Position numbers and translations under genes: made by a program. A stretch of DNA of 64,000 nucleotides from JAGWBD01 sp965220615 (GTDB lineage Bacteria; Chloroflexota; Anaerolineae; Aggregatilineales; Phototrophicaceae): the NCBI GenBank assembly GCA_965220615.1, contig CBDCQL010000002.1, positions 310,001 through 374,000 on the forward strand, given 5' to 3'. Positions 25,631 to 34,002 of this stretch are shown piece after piece. The notes under the pieces are model-generated. The model had not been told where the DNA came from. It did not search any database and saw nothing but the letters and a program-made list of their open reading frames with translations. Each line of letters starts with the position of its first letter. The stretch's first letter is position 1.

Positions 25631-26995
25631 ATGAGCGACAAGGACCTGCGCTACGATCTTGCACAGTCGGAGATTCCGCGGCAATGGTACAACATTCAGG
25701 CGGACCTGCCGCGTCCGCTGCCGCCCGTGCTGCATCCCGGCACGAAGCAGCCGGTCGGCCCGGACGACCTGGCGCCGCTCTTCCCGATGGCGCTCATCGG
25801 CCAGGAAGTGAGCCAGGAGCGTTACGTCGATATCCCCGAGGAGGTGCGCGAAATCTACAAGCTATGGCGGCCCACGCCGCTGCTGCGCGCGCGGCGGCTG
25901 GAGAAGGCGCTGGATACGCCGGCGCATATCTACTACAAGTACGAAGGCGTCTCACCCAGCGGCAGCCACAAGCTCAACACGGCCACGGCCCAGGCCTGGT
26001 ACAACAAGGCCGAGGGCATCGGCGGACTGACGACCGAGACCGGCGCCGGCCAGTGGGGCACGGCGCTGGCCCAGGCCTGCAACTTCTTCGACATGACCTG
26101 TCGCGTCTACATGGTGCGAATCAGTTACGAGCAAAAGCCCTATCGCCGCGCCATCATGCAGTCCTTCGGCGCGGAGGTCAGTTCCAGTCCCGGGGACAGC
26201 ACCCAGGCCGGGCGCATGATTCTGGAACAGGACCCGGACAGCACGGGTTCGCTGGGCATCGCCATCAGCGAGGCCGTGGAGGCGGCGGCCACCAGCGGCG
26301 GGCGCTACAAGTACGCCTTGGGCTCGGTGCTCAACCACGTGCTGATGCACCAGACGGTCATCGGCCAGGAGTGCCTGCAGCAGATGGCGCTGGCGGACGA
26401 ATACCCCGACGTGGTCGTGGGGCCGGTAGGCGGCGGCAGCAACTTCGCAGGCATCGCGCTGCCTTTCCTGCATCGTAACCTGCGCGAGGGACAGTCGACC
26501 CGCCTGCTGGGTGTCGAGCCTGCCGCCTGCCCCAGTTTGACGCGCGGCACCTACGCCTACGATTTCGGTGACACGGCCGGCATGACGCCACTGGTGAAGA
26601 TGTACACGCTCGGCCATGGCTTTGTGCCGGCGCCGCTGCACGCCGGCGGCCTGCGCTACCATGGCATGGCCAGCATCATCTGCGAGCTTTACGATCAGGG
26701 CCTGATGGAAGCTCAGGCAGTGCCGCAACTGGAGACCTTCGAGGCGGCGCTCACCTTCGCGCGCAGCGAGGGCATCATCCCCGCGCCGGAGGCTGCCCAT
26801 GGCATCGCCGGTGCCATCCGCGAGGCGCAGGCGGCGAAGGAAGCCGGCGACGAACGCGTCATTCTGTTCAACCTCTGCGGTCACGGTCACTTCGACATGA
26901 GCGCCTACGATGCCTATCTCGGCGGCGAGTTGACGGACTACGAGTATCCGCAGGCGGCGATAGAGCGCGCGATGGCGGAGTTGCCGCCGGTCTAA
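25631..26995 (+). CDS. trpB2: Tryptophan synthase beta chain, TrpB2 type
   Basis: A 454-aa PLP enzyme joining indole and serine. The PLP lysine is K114 in SGSHKLNTATAQAW. The glycine-rich phosphate loop is VVGPVGGGSNFAG. Length and the extra N-terminal segment (SEIPRQWYNIQADLPRPLPP) mark the TrpB2 group, common in archaea, Chloroflexi and others, which often occurs without a TrpA partner. No trpA lies near, so it may salvage indole or act independently. A hairpin at its 3' end separates it from the convergent restriction gene. Confidence 0.94.
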   Translation: MSDKDLRYDLAQSEIPRQWYNIQADLPRPLPPVLHPGTKQPVGPDDLAPLFPMALIGQEVSQERYVDIPEEVREIYKLWRPTPLLRARRLEKALDTPAHIYYKYEGVSPSGSHKLNTATAQAWYNKAEGIGGLTTETGAGQWGTALAQACNFFDMTCRVYMVRISYEQKPYRRAIMQSFGAEVSSSPGDSTQAGRMILEQDPDSTGSLGIAISEAVEAAATSGGRYKYALGSVLNHVLMHQTVIGQECLQQMALADEYPDVVVGPVGGGSNFAGIALPFLHRNLREGQSTRLLGVEPAACPSLTRGTYAYDFGDTAGMTPLVKMYTLGHGFVPAPLHAGGLRYHGMASIICELYDQGLMEAQAVPQLETFEAALTFARSEGIIPAPEAAHGIAGAIREAQAAKEAGDERVILFNLCGHGHFDMSAYDAYLGGELTDYEYPQAAIERAMAELPPV

Positions 26996-27001
26996 ATTTT
27001 T

Positions 27002-27023
27002 GGGGCAGACCTAGTTCTGCCCC
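27002..27023. terminator. Hairpin between convergent genes
   Basis: Perfect 8-bp stem GGGGCAGA / TCTGCCCC with loop CCTAGT. The loop and part of the stem carry the stop of the minus-strand HNH gene. No T-run follows on either strand (only AAATTTTT before it on the plus strand), so its terminator role is likely but not classical. Confidence 0.5.
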
Positions 27024-27781
27024 TCATCGTTAGAATCACCCAGCATTGAAACAAGGTGTCGCTTCAACACCTCTTTCACGTATGCGGGAAGGTTGTTGTC
27101 TTCGTCTTGAGCAACTTGCCGCAAACTCTCGTAATCCTGAACTTCAGTACCTGACCATGTGATTCTTGCCTGGCGTATCGGTCGAAGCGCGATGTGGACA
27201 TAAGTGAGCGGATTTCCCCAATAGCAGGTCTGGCAAGAATCAGGATTCTTGTGCAAGAGCGCATTGTCACAATTTTCGCAGGACCATGACTTTGCCCGGT
27301 TACATGAACCGCACAACAGCATGAAATTGTCTGCATTGTCCAGGTTTTCAGGTTCTCCTGAAACTTGAAAGGGTATTCTGTGATCCACCTGCAAGTAGCG
27401 TTCGTCATATGTTTCAAGACAAACTGCGCATTTCCCATTTTGCAATTCATAGAGTCTTTGTTTTGTCGCCTTTGGAAGAGTCTGCCGCCCTCCAACCATT
27501 CCGTGAATGGCTTCACTTGGGTTTCCAAAACGATACGCGGCAATGGACCGCCCCTGTTTACTTTTCGCTGAGAAAGTTTCAATAGGGATGCCCTGTTCAC
27601 GCACATCACGAACTGCACGCGGAGGGTGGTTGTATCCGTATTTTTCTTCTAAGTCCTCGGTGGTGATGAATCCGTGCTCAAGGATGTGTTCTACGACTAT
27701 TCTCGCACGTTTGCCTGTGACTTTGTTGAGAAGTTCAAGGAATTCATCCGGAAGTGCATCATGCGTCAACACGGAAATCAA
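27011..27781 (-). CDS. HNH-type restriction endonuclease
   Basis: A 256-aa protein. The N-terminal third looks like a winged helix (ARIVVEHILEHGFITTEDLEEKYGY). The centre is a zinc-coordinated HNH nuclease: CAVC, then LQVDHRIPF (catalytic His), then NADNFMLLCGSCNRAKSW and CENCDN, CQTC. It starts 23 bases inside the end of a DNA adenine methylase gene on the same strand, so the two form a type II restriction-modification unit. Codon use and composition are clearly AT-richer than the flanking genes, a sign of horizontal transfer. Recognition site unknown. Confidence 0.88.
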   Translation of the reverse strand: MISVLTHDALPDEFLELLNKVTGKRARIVVEHILEHGFITTEDLEEKYGYNHPPRAVRDVREQGIPIETFSAKSKQGRSIAAYRFGNPSEAIHGMVGGRQTLPKATKQRLYELQNGKCAVCLETYDERYLQVDHRIPFQVSGEPENLDNADNFMLLCGSCNRAKSWSCENCDNALLHKNPDSCQTCYWGNPLTYVHIALRPIRQARITWSGTEVQDYESLRQVAQDEDNNLPAYVKEVLKRHLVSMLGDSNDEGQN

Positions 27782-28670
27782 AGAGAGGATATTGCGAAAT
27801 GTTCTCTACGAAGATCGCGTCTGTCTGACGCGACATGAGGGCTCTTGACACATAGAGGGATTCTTTAGTCGAGTCTTTGCGCCCAAGCAGAGTTGCTTGC
27901 GAGGACCTTCCACAATCAATCTCAATACGTGTTAGGTCCAGTTCTCTTGGCAAAGGACGCCCGTATGTTTTTGCACCCAAAGTTCCATCATAACTGATCA
28001 AATAAGAAACCTCTCTTTTGTTCAGATATTCAAGGCTTCTGACGAAATCCTGATGGTCGATGCCCTGAATGTAGCGAGGGTCACGTTTACCAACTACACC
28101 TTGGTAAGGAGGATCCATGTAAACGATGTCATTTTGGTCAGCATCTTGAATTACTTCTCTGTAGTCCAAACTGGTCACAGAAACCTTTCCACGAAACAGC
28201 AAGGAAGCACTCAATATATCCCTTTTCATTGTTTGAGGTGACCGCCCTTTTCTGCGATGGTCCGGACTTTGATTGAATTCGCCCTGAGAGTTGTAGCGCA
28301 CAGAAGCCTTCACGCATCTTGCAAGCAAATACAAAAAGAAGTGAGCTTGTTTATCTTTGTTGAAACGGTCTCGAACCAAATTGTAGAATTCTCTCTCCTT
28401 TCCCAATTGAGTAAACCATAATTGTTCGTATTGCTTTGCCAACGCATGTGGATCATCAACAATTGTTTGCCACAAATCCATCAAGGGGGCATTGATATCG
28501 TTTATCCAAGCGGATTCGACCTTCTGCTTGGAAATAGCCGCCAATGAAATTGCTGCCGACCCCGCAAAAGGTTCGATCAGTCTATTCGCACCGACGGGGA
28601 ACCAATCAATTATCTCCGCGGCAAGAACTCTCTTGCTTCCTTGGTACGGAACGGGATGGGGAATGCGCAT
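27759..28670 (-). CDS. DNA adenine N6-methyltransferase (D12 class, Dam/DpnII-like)
   Basis: A 303-aa modification enzyme. PYQGSKRVLAAEIIDWF holds motif X, IEPFAGSAAISLA is the S-adenosylmethionine motif I, and VYMDPPYQGV is the catalytic DPPY motif IV. The order X-I-IV defines the alpha/D12 group. ATG 28670 is preferred for an AGGAG nine bases upstream; another ATG lies at 28697. The longer frame into the neighbouring ATPase gene is spurious. It is followed by the overlapping HNH endonuclease. GC content is low, as for the partner. The target site could be GATC-like, but that is not shown. Confidence 0.92.
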   Translation of the reverse strand: MRIPHPVPYQGSKRVLAAEIIDWFPVGANRLIEPFAGSAAISLAAISKQKVESAWINDINAPLMDLWQTIVDDPHALAKQYEQLWFTQLGKEREFYNLVRDRFNKDKQAHFFLYLLARCVKASVRYNSQGEFNQSPDHRRKGRSPQTMKRDILSASLLFRGKVSVTSLDYREVIQDADQNDIVYMDPPYQGVVGKRDPRYIQGIDHQDFVRSLEYLNKREVSYLISYDGTLGAKTYGRPLPRELDLTRIEIDCGRSSQATLLGRKDSTKESLYVSRALMSRQTDAIFVENISQYPLFDFRVDA

Positions 28671-28738
28671 TGAAAAGTGCTCCTGTCCGTCGATCATTCT
28701 AACATGGCAACAAGAGTCAATTGCAAGATCAAAGAAAA

Positions 28739-30853
28739 CTAGCGGGCGCGCAGCAGGCGCATGCTGTTGAGCGTGACGAGAAGCGTCAGGCCGACGTCCG
28801 CGACAATGGCGGCCCAGAGACTGGCACCGCCGGTGATGGCCAGAACGAGGAAGGCGGCCTTCATCGACAGACTGAGGGCGATGTTGTTGCGAATGGTCGC
28901 AAGCGCGCGGCGTCCGAGGCGAATGGCGAAGGGCAGTTGTGCCAGGTCGTCCGCCATCAGGACGACGTCGGCGCTTTCGAGCGCCTGATCGCTGCCGATG
29001 CCACCCGGCGCGATGCCGAGGGATGCGGCGCTCAGGGCCGGCGTATCGTTGATGCCGTCGCCAACCATGGCGACCGGATGACCGCGCGCTTCCAGATCGC
29101 ATATGGCGTCGAGTTTGTCCTCCGGTAGAAGCCCGGCGCGGATATCCCGCACTCCTACCATTGCGCCGATGACCCTGGCCGCCTGCTGGTTGTCACCGGT
29201 GAGCATCACGGTCCGCAGCCCGAGGTCATGCAGTGCCTCAATGGCCTCTCCTGCATTTTCGCGCGGCTGGTCGGCCAGACTGATGTAACCGCGCACGCGC
29301 TCGCCGTCGCAGAGCAGCACGGCCGTTTCGCCACGGTCTTCGGTCTCCGCAATCATGTCGCACAGTGCCTGGGGATGCGGGTGCTCGTTCTCGAAGAGGA
29401 CGTGACTGCCCAGGGTCACCAGTTGATCGTTCACGTAACCCTGCACGCCGCGGCCGGCCAGGGCGGTGACCTGGGTCGCCGTGGCGTAACGGTCGGCGAG
29501 GTTAAGCGCATTTGATTCGGCGCTGATGGCCTGGGCGAAGGGGTGACTGCTGCCGCGTTCGACCGCCGCGGCCAGCGCCAGCACGTCTTCACATTCGTGA
29601 CAGACGTCGTCCTCATCCCTGCAGTCGAGAGAATAAAGGCCGGTGATTCCCGGCTGGTTGGTGGTGAGTGTGCCCGTCTTGTCGAAGGCGATGGTGCGAA
29701 TACGCCCCAGCAACTCAAGGTAGACGCCGCCCTTGATCAGTACGCCACGCCTGGCTGCGGCGTTGATCGCCGAGATGACGGTGACCGGCGTGCTGATCAC
29801 CAGGGCGCAGGGGCAGGCGATCACAAGCAGGGCCAGCCCACGGTAAATCCAGCCCACGCTACCACCTTCATTCAGGAAAGGTTGGCCGAAGAACAGTGGC
29901 GGCACGGTGGCGACCAGCAAAGCCAGCAGGGCCGCCAGCGGCGTGTAGATGCTGGCAAAACGGTCAATCAAACGCCAGGATTGCGCGCGGGTCTCCTGGG
30001 CCTCGGCCACCATGCGAATAATGCGGCTGATGGCGCTGTCCTGCGCCAGGCGCGTGACCTTCATTTCAAGCCCGCCCGCACCGTTGATGGTGCCGGCGAA
30101 GACGTCGTCGCCAGGGCCGACGGGACGGGGCAGGCTTTCACCAGTGAGTGATGCCTGGTCGATGTCGCTGTAGCCATCCAGCACGATACCATCCACCGGG
30201 ATGCTGTCTCCGGCGCGCACCAGTACGCGATCATCGAGCTGCAAGTCAGCGACCGGTACCTGCGATTCCCGACCGTCATGCAGGCGTAGGGCCAGCGCCG
30301 GCGCCAGCTGCATCAGACTGCGCAGACTGGCGCGCGTGCGACCCATGTTGTAACCCTCCAGGGCTTCGCCCAGAGAGAAGAGGACGACGACGGCCGCCGC
30401 TTCCAGATGCTCGCCGAGCGCGATGGCGCCAAGGGCTGCAAAGGTCATAAGCAGGTTGATGTTAAAGGCGCGACGACTGCGCAGCGCGTCAAGGCCGCTA
30501 CGCGCGACAGGCCAGAGCGCGACCAGCAACGCCAGGGTATAGGCGAAATAAATCCACAGAGCGGGCAACGCCAGGGTCAGACTGGCCAAATGGGTAAGCA
30601 GGACCCCGCCGCCGCCAACCAGCGTCAGGCGGGTCTCCTGGCGGGCCAGCAGGTAATCGACGAATCCCGCTACCCCGCCGCGCTGGCCGATCCCCGCTTC
30701 TGCCTGTCCATGGTCGCAACAGTCCGCAACTGCGGCCTGGCCGGTGGAGGACCCGCAGCAGTCCGCCGGTCCAGCAGAGTCACAACAACTCTGGACTGGC
30801 GTGACCTCACAGCGGTTCGCAACAGTTTCCTGCCCGCAACAGGTTTCAGCCAT
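28739..30853 (-). CDS. Heavy-metal translocating P1B-type ATPase with Cys-Cys-rich N-terminus
   Basis: A 704-aa metal exporter. Key motifs: CPCALVIS in helix 6, DKTGTLT with the phosphorylated Asp, and GDGINDTPAL. The SLTGESLP dephosphorylation motif is present. The CPC motif and overall order fit Zn/Cd/Pb exporters (ZntA/CadA-like). In place of the usual HMA domain with GMTCxxC, residues 1-50 carry four Cys-Cys pairs (5-6, 23-24, 32-33, 45-46), a single Cys at 15, and a His at 48, probably a metal-binding tail. No metal regulator gene is adjacent. Confidence 0.94.
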   Translation of the reverse strand: MAETCCGQETVANRCEVTPVQSCCDSAGPADCCGSSTGQAAVADCCDHGQAEAGIGQRGGVAGFVDYLLARQETRLTLVGGGGVLLTHLASLTLALPALWIYFAYTLALLVALWPVARSGLDALRSRRAFNINLLMTFAALGAIALGEHLEAAAVVVLFSLGEALEGYNMGRTRASLRSLMQLAPALALRLHDGRESQVPVADLQLDDRVLVRAGDSIPVDGIVLDGYSDIDQASLTGESLPRPVGPGDDVFAGTINGAGGLEMKVTRLAQDSAISRIIRMVAEAQETRAQSWRLIDRFASIYTPLAALLALLVATVPPLFFGQPFLNEGGSVGWIYRGLALLVIACPCALVISTPVTVISAINAAARRGVLIKGGVYLELLGRIRTIAFDKTGTLTTNQPGITGLYSLDCRDEDDVCHECEDVLALAAAVERGSSHPFAQAISAESNALNLADRYATATQVTALAGRGVQGYVNDQLVTLGSHVLFENEHPHPQALCDMIAETEDRGETAVLLCDGERVRGYISLADQPRENAGEAIEALHDLGLRTVMLTGDNQQAARVIGAMVGVRDIRAGLLPEDKLDAICDLEARGHPVAMVGDGINDTPALSAASLGIAPGGIGSDQALESADVVLMADDLAQLPFAIRLGRRALATIRNNIALSLSMKAAFLVLAITGGASLWAAIVADVGLTLLVTLNSMRLLRAR

Positions 30854-30861
30854 GCCACCAC

Positions 30862-31680
30862 TTATTGCAGGCGCAATTGCCCAGCCTGCACCTCGTCCAT
30901 CGCCTCTATTGTATCCTGTAACTGGCTGACTTCTTCACGGATTTCCTGACGCATTTGTCGCGCGCCGCTGCTGTCCGCCTTGCGCGTGCCCAGCAGGGCC
31001 ATTTGCGCGTGCATGGTGCCCAGCGAGGCGAGCGCGCTCTCCAGACGCAGCACGGCGCGCTGACCGTGGCTGCCAATGGCGTTCAGGTTATCCATCTGTT
31101 GTTGCAATTGTTCCAGCTGGCGCTGCAATTCACTGCGGATGACCGGGTCCTGCTCGCTCGCCAGACGCTGTCGCGTACGCTCGATCCGGCGGGGTACGGT
31201 CCTCAGGTCCCGGGAGACCAGGTCGTTCTCCTCAAAGGTGTCGATGTATCGCGCCAGATGGACCATGTGAGCGATCCAGGTCTCCACGTCCGCCGCCGTC
31301 TGGCGCAAACTGTCGCGCAGCGCCCCCTGGTGCAGGTCGGCCATGTGATGCATGGCCCCGCTGTATTCGAGGGCGCGGCGCAATCGCTCGCGGGAGCTGG
31401 CATTGCGAATGCTGTGAATCTCATATCGTGCAGCGAATTCCTGGTTCAGCGCCTGACTGGCGCTTTCCGCGTCGCCCAGATGACCGGAGACCAGCGCCGC
31501 CAGCGAAAGCGCGCCGGCGACCAGCCAGTACCATGGTTGCCAGTCGGGCAGGGGACGCAGGTCGGCGCCGATCAGCAGGGCCGTCAGCGCCAGGGTAATG
31601 AGGCTTTCCCGGCGCAGGAGGGCTCTGGTCAGCAAGGCCCTGCGGGCCCGCTGCCGAATGGAAGGTTGGTGGTCGCTCAT
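30862..31680 (-). CDS. Two-helix membrane protein with long coiled coil, unknown function
   Basis: A 272-aa protein. Two hydrophobic helices lie at about residues 27-42 (LITLALTALLIGADL) and 50-66 (WYWLVAGALSLAALVSG). The remainder is charged and heptad-like, notably RIERTRQRLASEQDPVIRS and ELQRQLEQLQQQMDNL. No family was recognised. It is the third gene after a PspA-like gene and a PH-domain gene, all on the same strand, so it may belong to an envelope-stress complex. It ends 8 bases before the P-type ATPase gene. Confidence 0.65.
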   Translation of the reverse strand: MSDHQPSIRQRARRALLTRALLRRESLITLALTALLIGADLRPLPDWQPWYWLVAGALSLAALVSGHLGDAESASQALNQEFAARYEIHSIRNASSRERLRRALEYSGAMHHMADLHQGALRDSLRQTAADVETWIAHMVHLARYIDTFEENDLVSRDLRTVPRRIERTRQRLASEQDPVIRSELQRQLEQLQQQMDNLNAIGSHGQRAVLRLESALASLGTMHAQMALLGTRKADSSGARQMRQEIREEVSQLQDTIEAMDEVQAGQLRLQ

Positions 31681-31749
31681 CAGCCAGGCTGGCGCCCCGT
31701 TACCGCCGGCGCTGCGCCCGCGTCGGCGCAGACCCTCGACAACGCGGCT

Positions 31750-32121
31750 TCAGGAGAGGACGTAAGTCGCGAAAATGCGTTGCACACCGGCGATGTCGGC
31801 CCTGGCCTGCAGCTTGCGTTCGATGGGCTGGCTGTGGCCGGAGAGCCAGATTTTCATTTCCGAGTCCATGTCAAAGGTGCCGACGGTCTCAATGGCGAAG
31901 CGGGTCACGGAGCGATAGGGGATGGACTGAATCTCGACCTTCTTGCCGGTGACGCCCTGCTTGTCGACCAGGATCAGGCGCTTGTTGGTGAAGACGATCA
32001 GGTCGCGCACCATCTTGAAGCCCTTGTCGATGTATTCGTCATCGGCAAGGATGCCGCCCAGACTGCGATGCAACTCTTCCGCCCCGACTTCGCGTGCGTT
32101 GCCTCGAATGGCATCGATCAT
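31750..32121 (-). CDS. Bacterial PH-domain protein
   Basis: A 123-aa protein with the bacterial PH fold pattern: LADDEYIDKGFKMVRDLIVFTNKRLILVDKQG, then KKVEIQSIPYRSVTRFAIETVG and DMDSEMKIWLSG, ending in a helix. These domains form small oligomeric rings and are found with membrane-stress proteins. It starts 3 bases after the PspA-like gene's stop, so the two are co-translated. The ligand or partner is not known. Confidence 0.85.
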   Translation of the reverse strand: MIDAIRGNAREVGAEELHRSLGGILADDEYIDKGFKMVRDLIVFTNKRLILVDKQGVTGKKVEIQSIPYRSVTRFAIETVGTFDMDSEMKIWLSGHSQPIERKLQARADIAGVQRIFATYVLS

Positions 32122-32124
32122 GAT

Positions 32125-32859
32125 CTACCGTCCCTCTCGGCCGCCGGCGCTCATCCGGCCGGCCGCCTCGTCCTCATCCTGCTGAATTCCCAGACGCTTG
32201 CGCCGCTCTTCAAGCTGGCGGTCCACCTCGGCGTTGCCGATGGCATCGTCGATGCGGCTGCCGAGGTTGGCGGTGGCCATCTCCAGGCGGGCGTCCTCGC
32301 GATCGAGATTGCTGCGGATGCGTTCCGCCAGGTCGGTGATTTGCGTGTCGCCACTGTGGGCCAGCTGGTCGAGGCTGCGGATGGTCCGCGTGGCGACCTT
32401 GCGCGCCTCGGTGAGTTCGATGAGCGCGATAAGGCGTTCGCGTTCCTGGCGGATGGTGGTCAGACGCGCCACCAGTTTGGCGCGCATGTCCAGCATCATG
32501 TTGTACTGCCGTTCCTGTTCCTGCCACTGCTCGTAATAGTCGGCGGCCAGTTCCTGACGGGTGTTCAGCCGGGTCTGGGCCGCCGACGCCAGGTCCTCGC
32601 GCCCGTTGAGGATGAGTGAATCGATGTCGCGGTCGAGCGTTTCCGCCGAAGCGGCCAGTTCGTCATACTTGCGTTTCAGTGTCTTCACCGTACCGCCGAC
32701 GGTGGCGGCGGAATCTTCCAGGGCGTCCAGGTTTCGCTCCGCCTGGCGAATGTACTCGTCCATGACGCGCACGGACCTGGACTCCAGCGCCCGGTCGACG
32801 ATGCCATGCAGGTTGGCGCCGATCAGGGTGTTGATCTTTTCCATGAAGGAAGGGGCCAT
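32125..32859 (-). CDS. PspA/IM30-like membrane-stress protein
   Basis: A 244-aa almost fully helical protein. It begins MAPSFMEKINTLIGANLHGI, like the amphipathic N-terminal helix of PspA that binds membranes, and continues with long coiled coils (VRVMDEYIRQAERNLDALED; YDELAASAETLDRDID). The C-terminus is hydrophilic (ERRKRLGIQQDEDEAAG). ATG 32859 has CCGGAG upstream. PspA polymers protect stressed membranes. It leads a three-gene unit with the PH-domain and coiled-coil genes; no PspF or PspBC homologues are visible. Confidence 0.85.
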   Translation of the reverse strand: MAPSFMEKINTLIGANLHGIVDRALESRSVRVMDEYIRQAERNLDALEDSAATVGGTVKTLKRKYDELAASAETLDRDIDSLILNGREDLASAAQTRLNTRQELAADYYEQWQEQERQYNMMLDMRAKLVARLTTIRQERERLIALIELTEARKVATRTIRSLDQLAHSGDTQITDLAERIRSNLDREDARLEMATANLGSRIDDAIGNAEVDRQLEERRKRLGIQQDEDEAAGRMSAGGREGR

Positions 32860-32919
32860 CGCTCTCTCCGGGTCGATCCCGATTGCTTCAATCTGGCACA
32901 GACACAATCAGGTAGCACT

Positions 32920-33948
32920 TCATGAGTCTACCCGGGGATGCCTGTGTATGGCCAGCAGGTCCGCCAGCAAGCCCTGGCCGGTGGCTTCGGCCCCGGCGCC
33001 AGGTCCCACGACGGTGACCTCCTGCAGGTTGTCTGTCGTCCAGGTCAGGGCATTGCTCACGCCGCCCACGCCTGCCAAAGGGTGGGTCAGGGGTAACCTT
33101 TGCGGCGCGACGCTCGCGCCCCCTTCATCGATGGTGGCAATCAGTTTCCAACGCTCGCCAGCGTCGCGCGCGGCCTGGATGTCGCCCTTGTCCAGGCCGG
33201 TAATCCCCTCGATCGACATGTCGTCCAGACGTAGCGAGCGGCCAAAAAGCGCCCAGGCGAGGATAATGGCCTTGCTGGCCGCGTCGTGTCCCTCGACGTC
33301 GGCGCGTGGATCGGCTTCAGCGTAGCCCAGCTCCTGGGCCTGGGCGAGGGCATCGGCATAGCTCATGCCGGCTTCCATCTGCGTCAACATGTAGTTGCAT
33401 GTGCCGTTGAGGATGCCGCGCGCCGCGCGCAAGCCACTGCCGGCGAGGGTTTCGCGGGACATGCTGATCACCGGTGTGCCGGCCATGACGGTCGCCTCGT
33501 AGCGCAGTTGCCGCCCGCGCTGCCGGGCGCGGTCTTCCAGCCCTGCAACCGCCAGGCAAACCGGACCCTTGTTGGCCAGCACCAGGTGCATCCCCTGGTC
33601 CAGCGCCGCGCGGCAGGCATCCAGCGCCGGTTGGGCATCGACGAGGTTGGTCGGGCTAACCTCGACGAGAACGTCGGCCAGATCGGCCTGGATCAACTCC
33701 AGCGCCCCTTCGTCCCGCAGCAACCCATCCCGCTGCGGATATTGCGCCATGCCTCCGGCAGCGGCGGCCCGCAGCAGCGCATCCATATCCAGTCCATCGG
33801 GATGTGCCAGGGCGCCATGGCTGCCGGTTACGACGCCGGTAATCGTGGGCGCGAAGTCGAAGCTGTCGCGCAGGGTTTCCCTACCTTGCAGAAGAAGGCG
33901 CGTCAGACCCTGACCCACCACACCGAAACCGATGAACAGCATTCTCAT
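32920..33948 (-). CDS. hom: Homoserine dehydrogenase
   Basis: A 342-aa NAD(P)-dependent enzyme reducing aspartate semialdehyde to homoserine for threonine and methionine. The Rossmann motif GFGVVGQGL begins at residue 6. LANKGPVCLA holds the catalytic-region Lys, and GILNGTCNYMLTQMEAG with YAEADPRADVEGHDAASKAIIL is the family's substrate-binding block. No C-terminal ACT regulatory domain is present, so feedback control by threonine through ACT is unlikely. ATG 33948 has GGAG upstream. It is the last gene of a unit with serA-like and aminotransferase genes, 54 bases after serA. Confidence 0.94.
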   Translation of the reverse strand: MRMLFIGFGVVGQGLTRLLLQGRETLRDSFDFAPTITGVVTGSHGALAHPDGLDMDALLRAAAAGGMAQYPQRDGLLRDEGALELIQADLADVLVEVSPTNLVDAQPALDACRAALDQGMHLVLANKGPVCLAVAGLEDRARQRGRQLRYEATVMAGTPVISMSRETLAGSGLRAARGILNGTCNYMLTQMEAGMSYADALAQAQELGYAEADPRADVEGHDAASKAIILAWALFGRSLRLDDMSIEGITGLDKGDIQAARDAGERWKLIATIDEGGASVAPQRLPLTHPLAGVGGVSNALTWTTDNLQEVTVVGPGAGAEATGQGLLADLLAIHRHPRVDS

Positions 33949-34002
33949 GTCATGATGCTCCAGTCCCGAACCAGGCACTTCACTCCCGCATCTTGCCGTA
34001 CA

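Noticed and set aside
25952..26890. 312-aa frame antisense to trpB2
   Set aside because: Shadow of a GC-rich gene; no family features, and trpB2 is certain.
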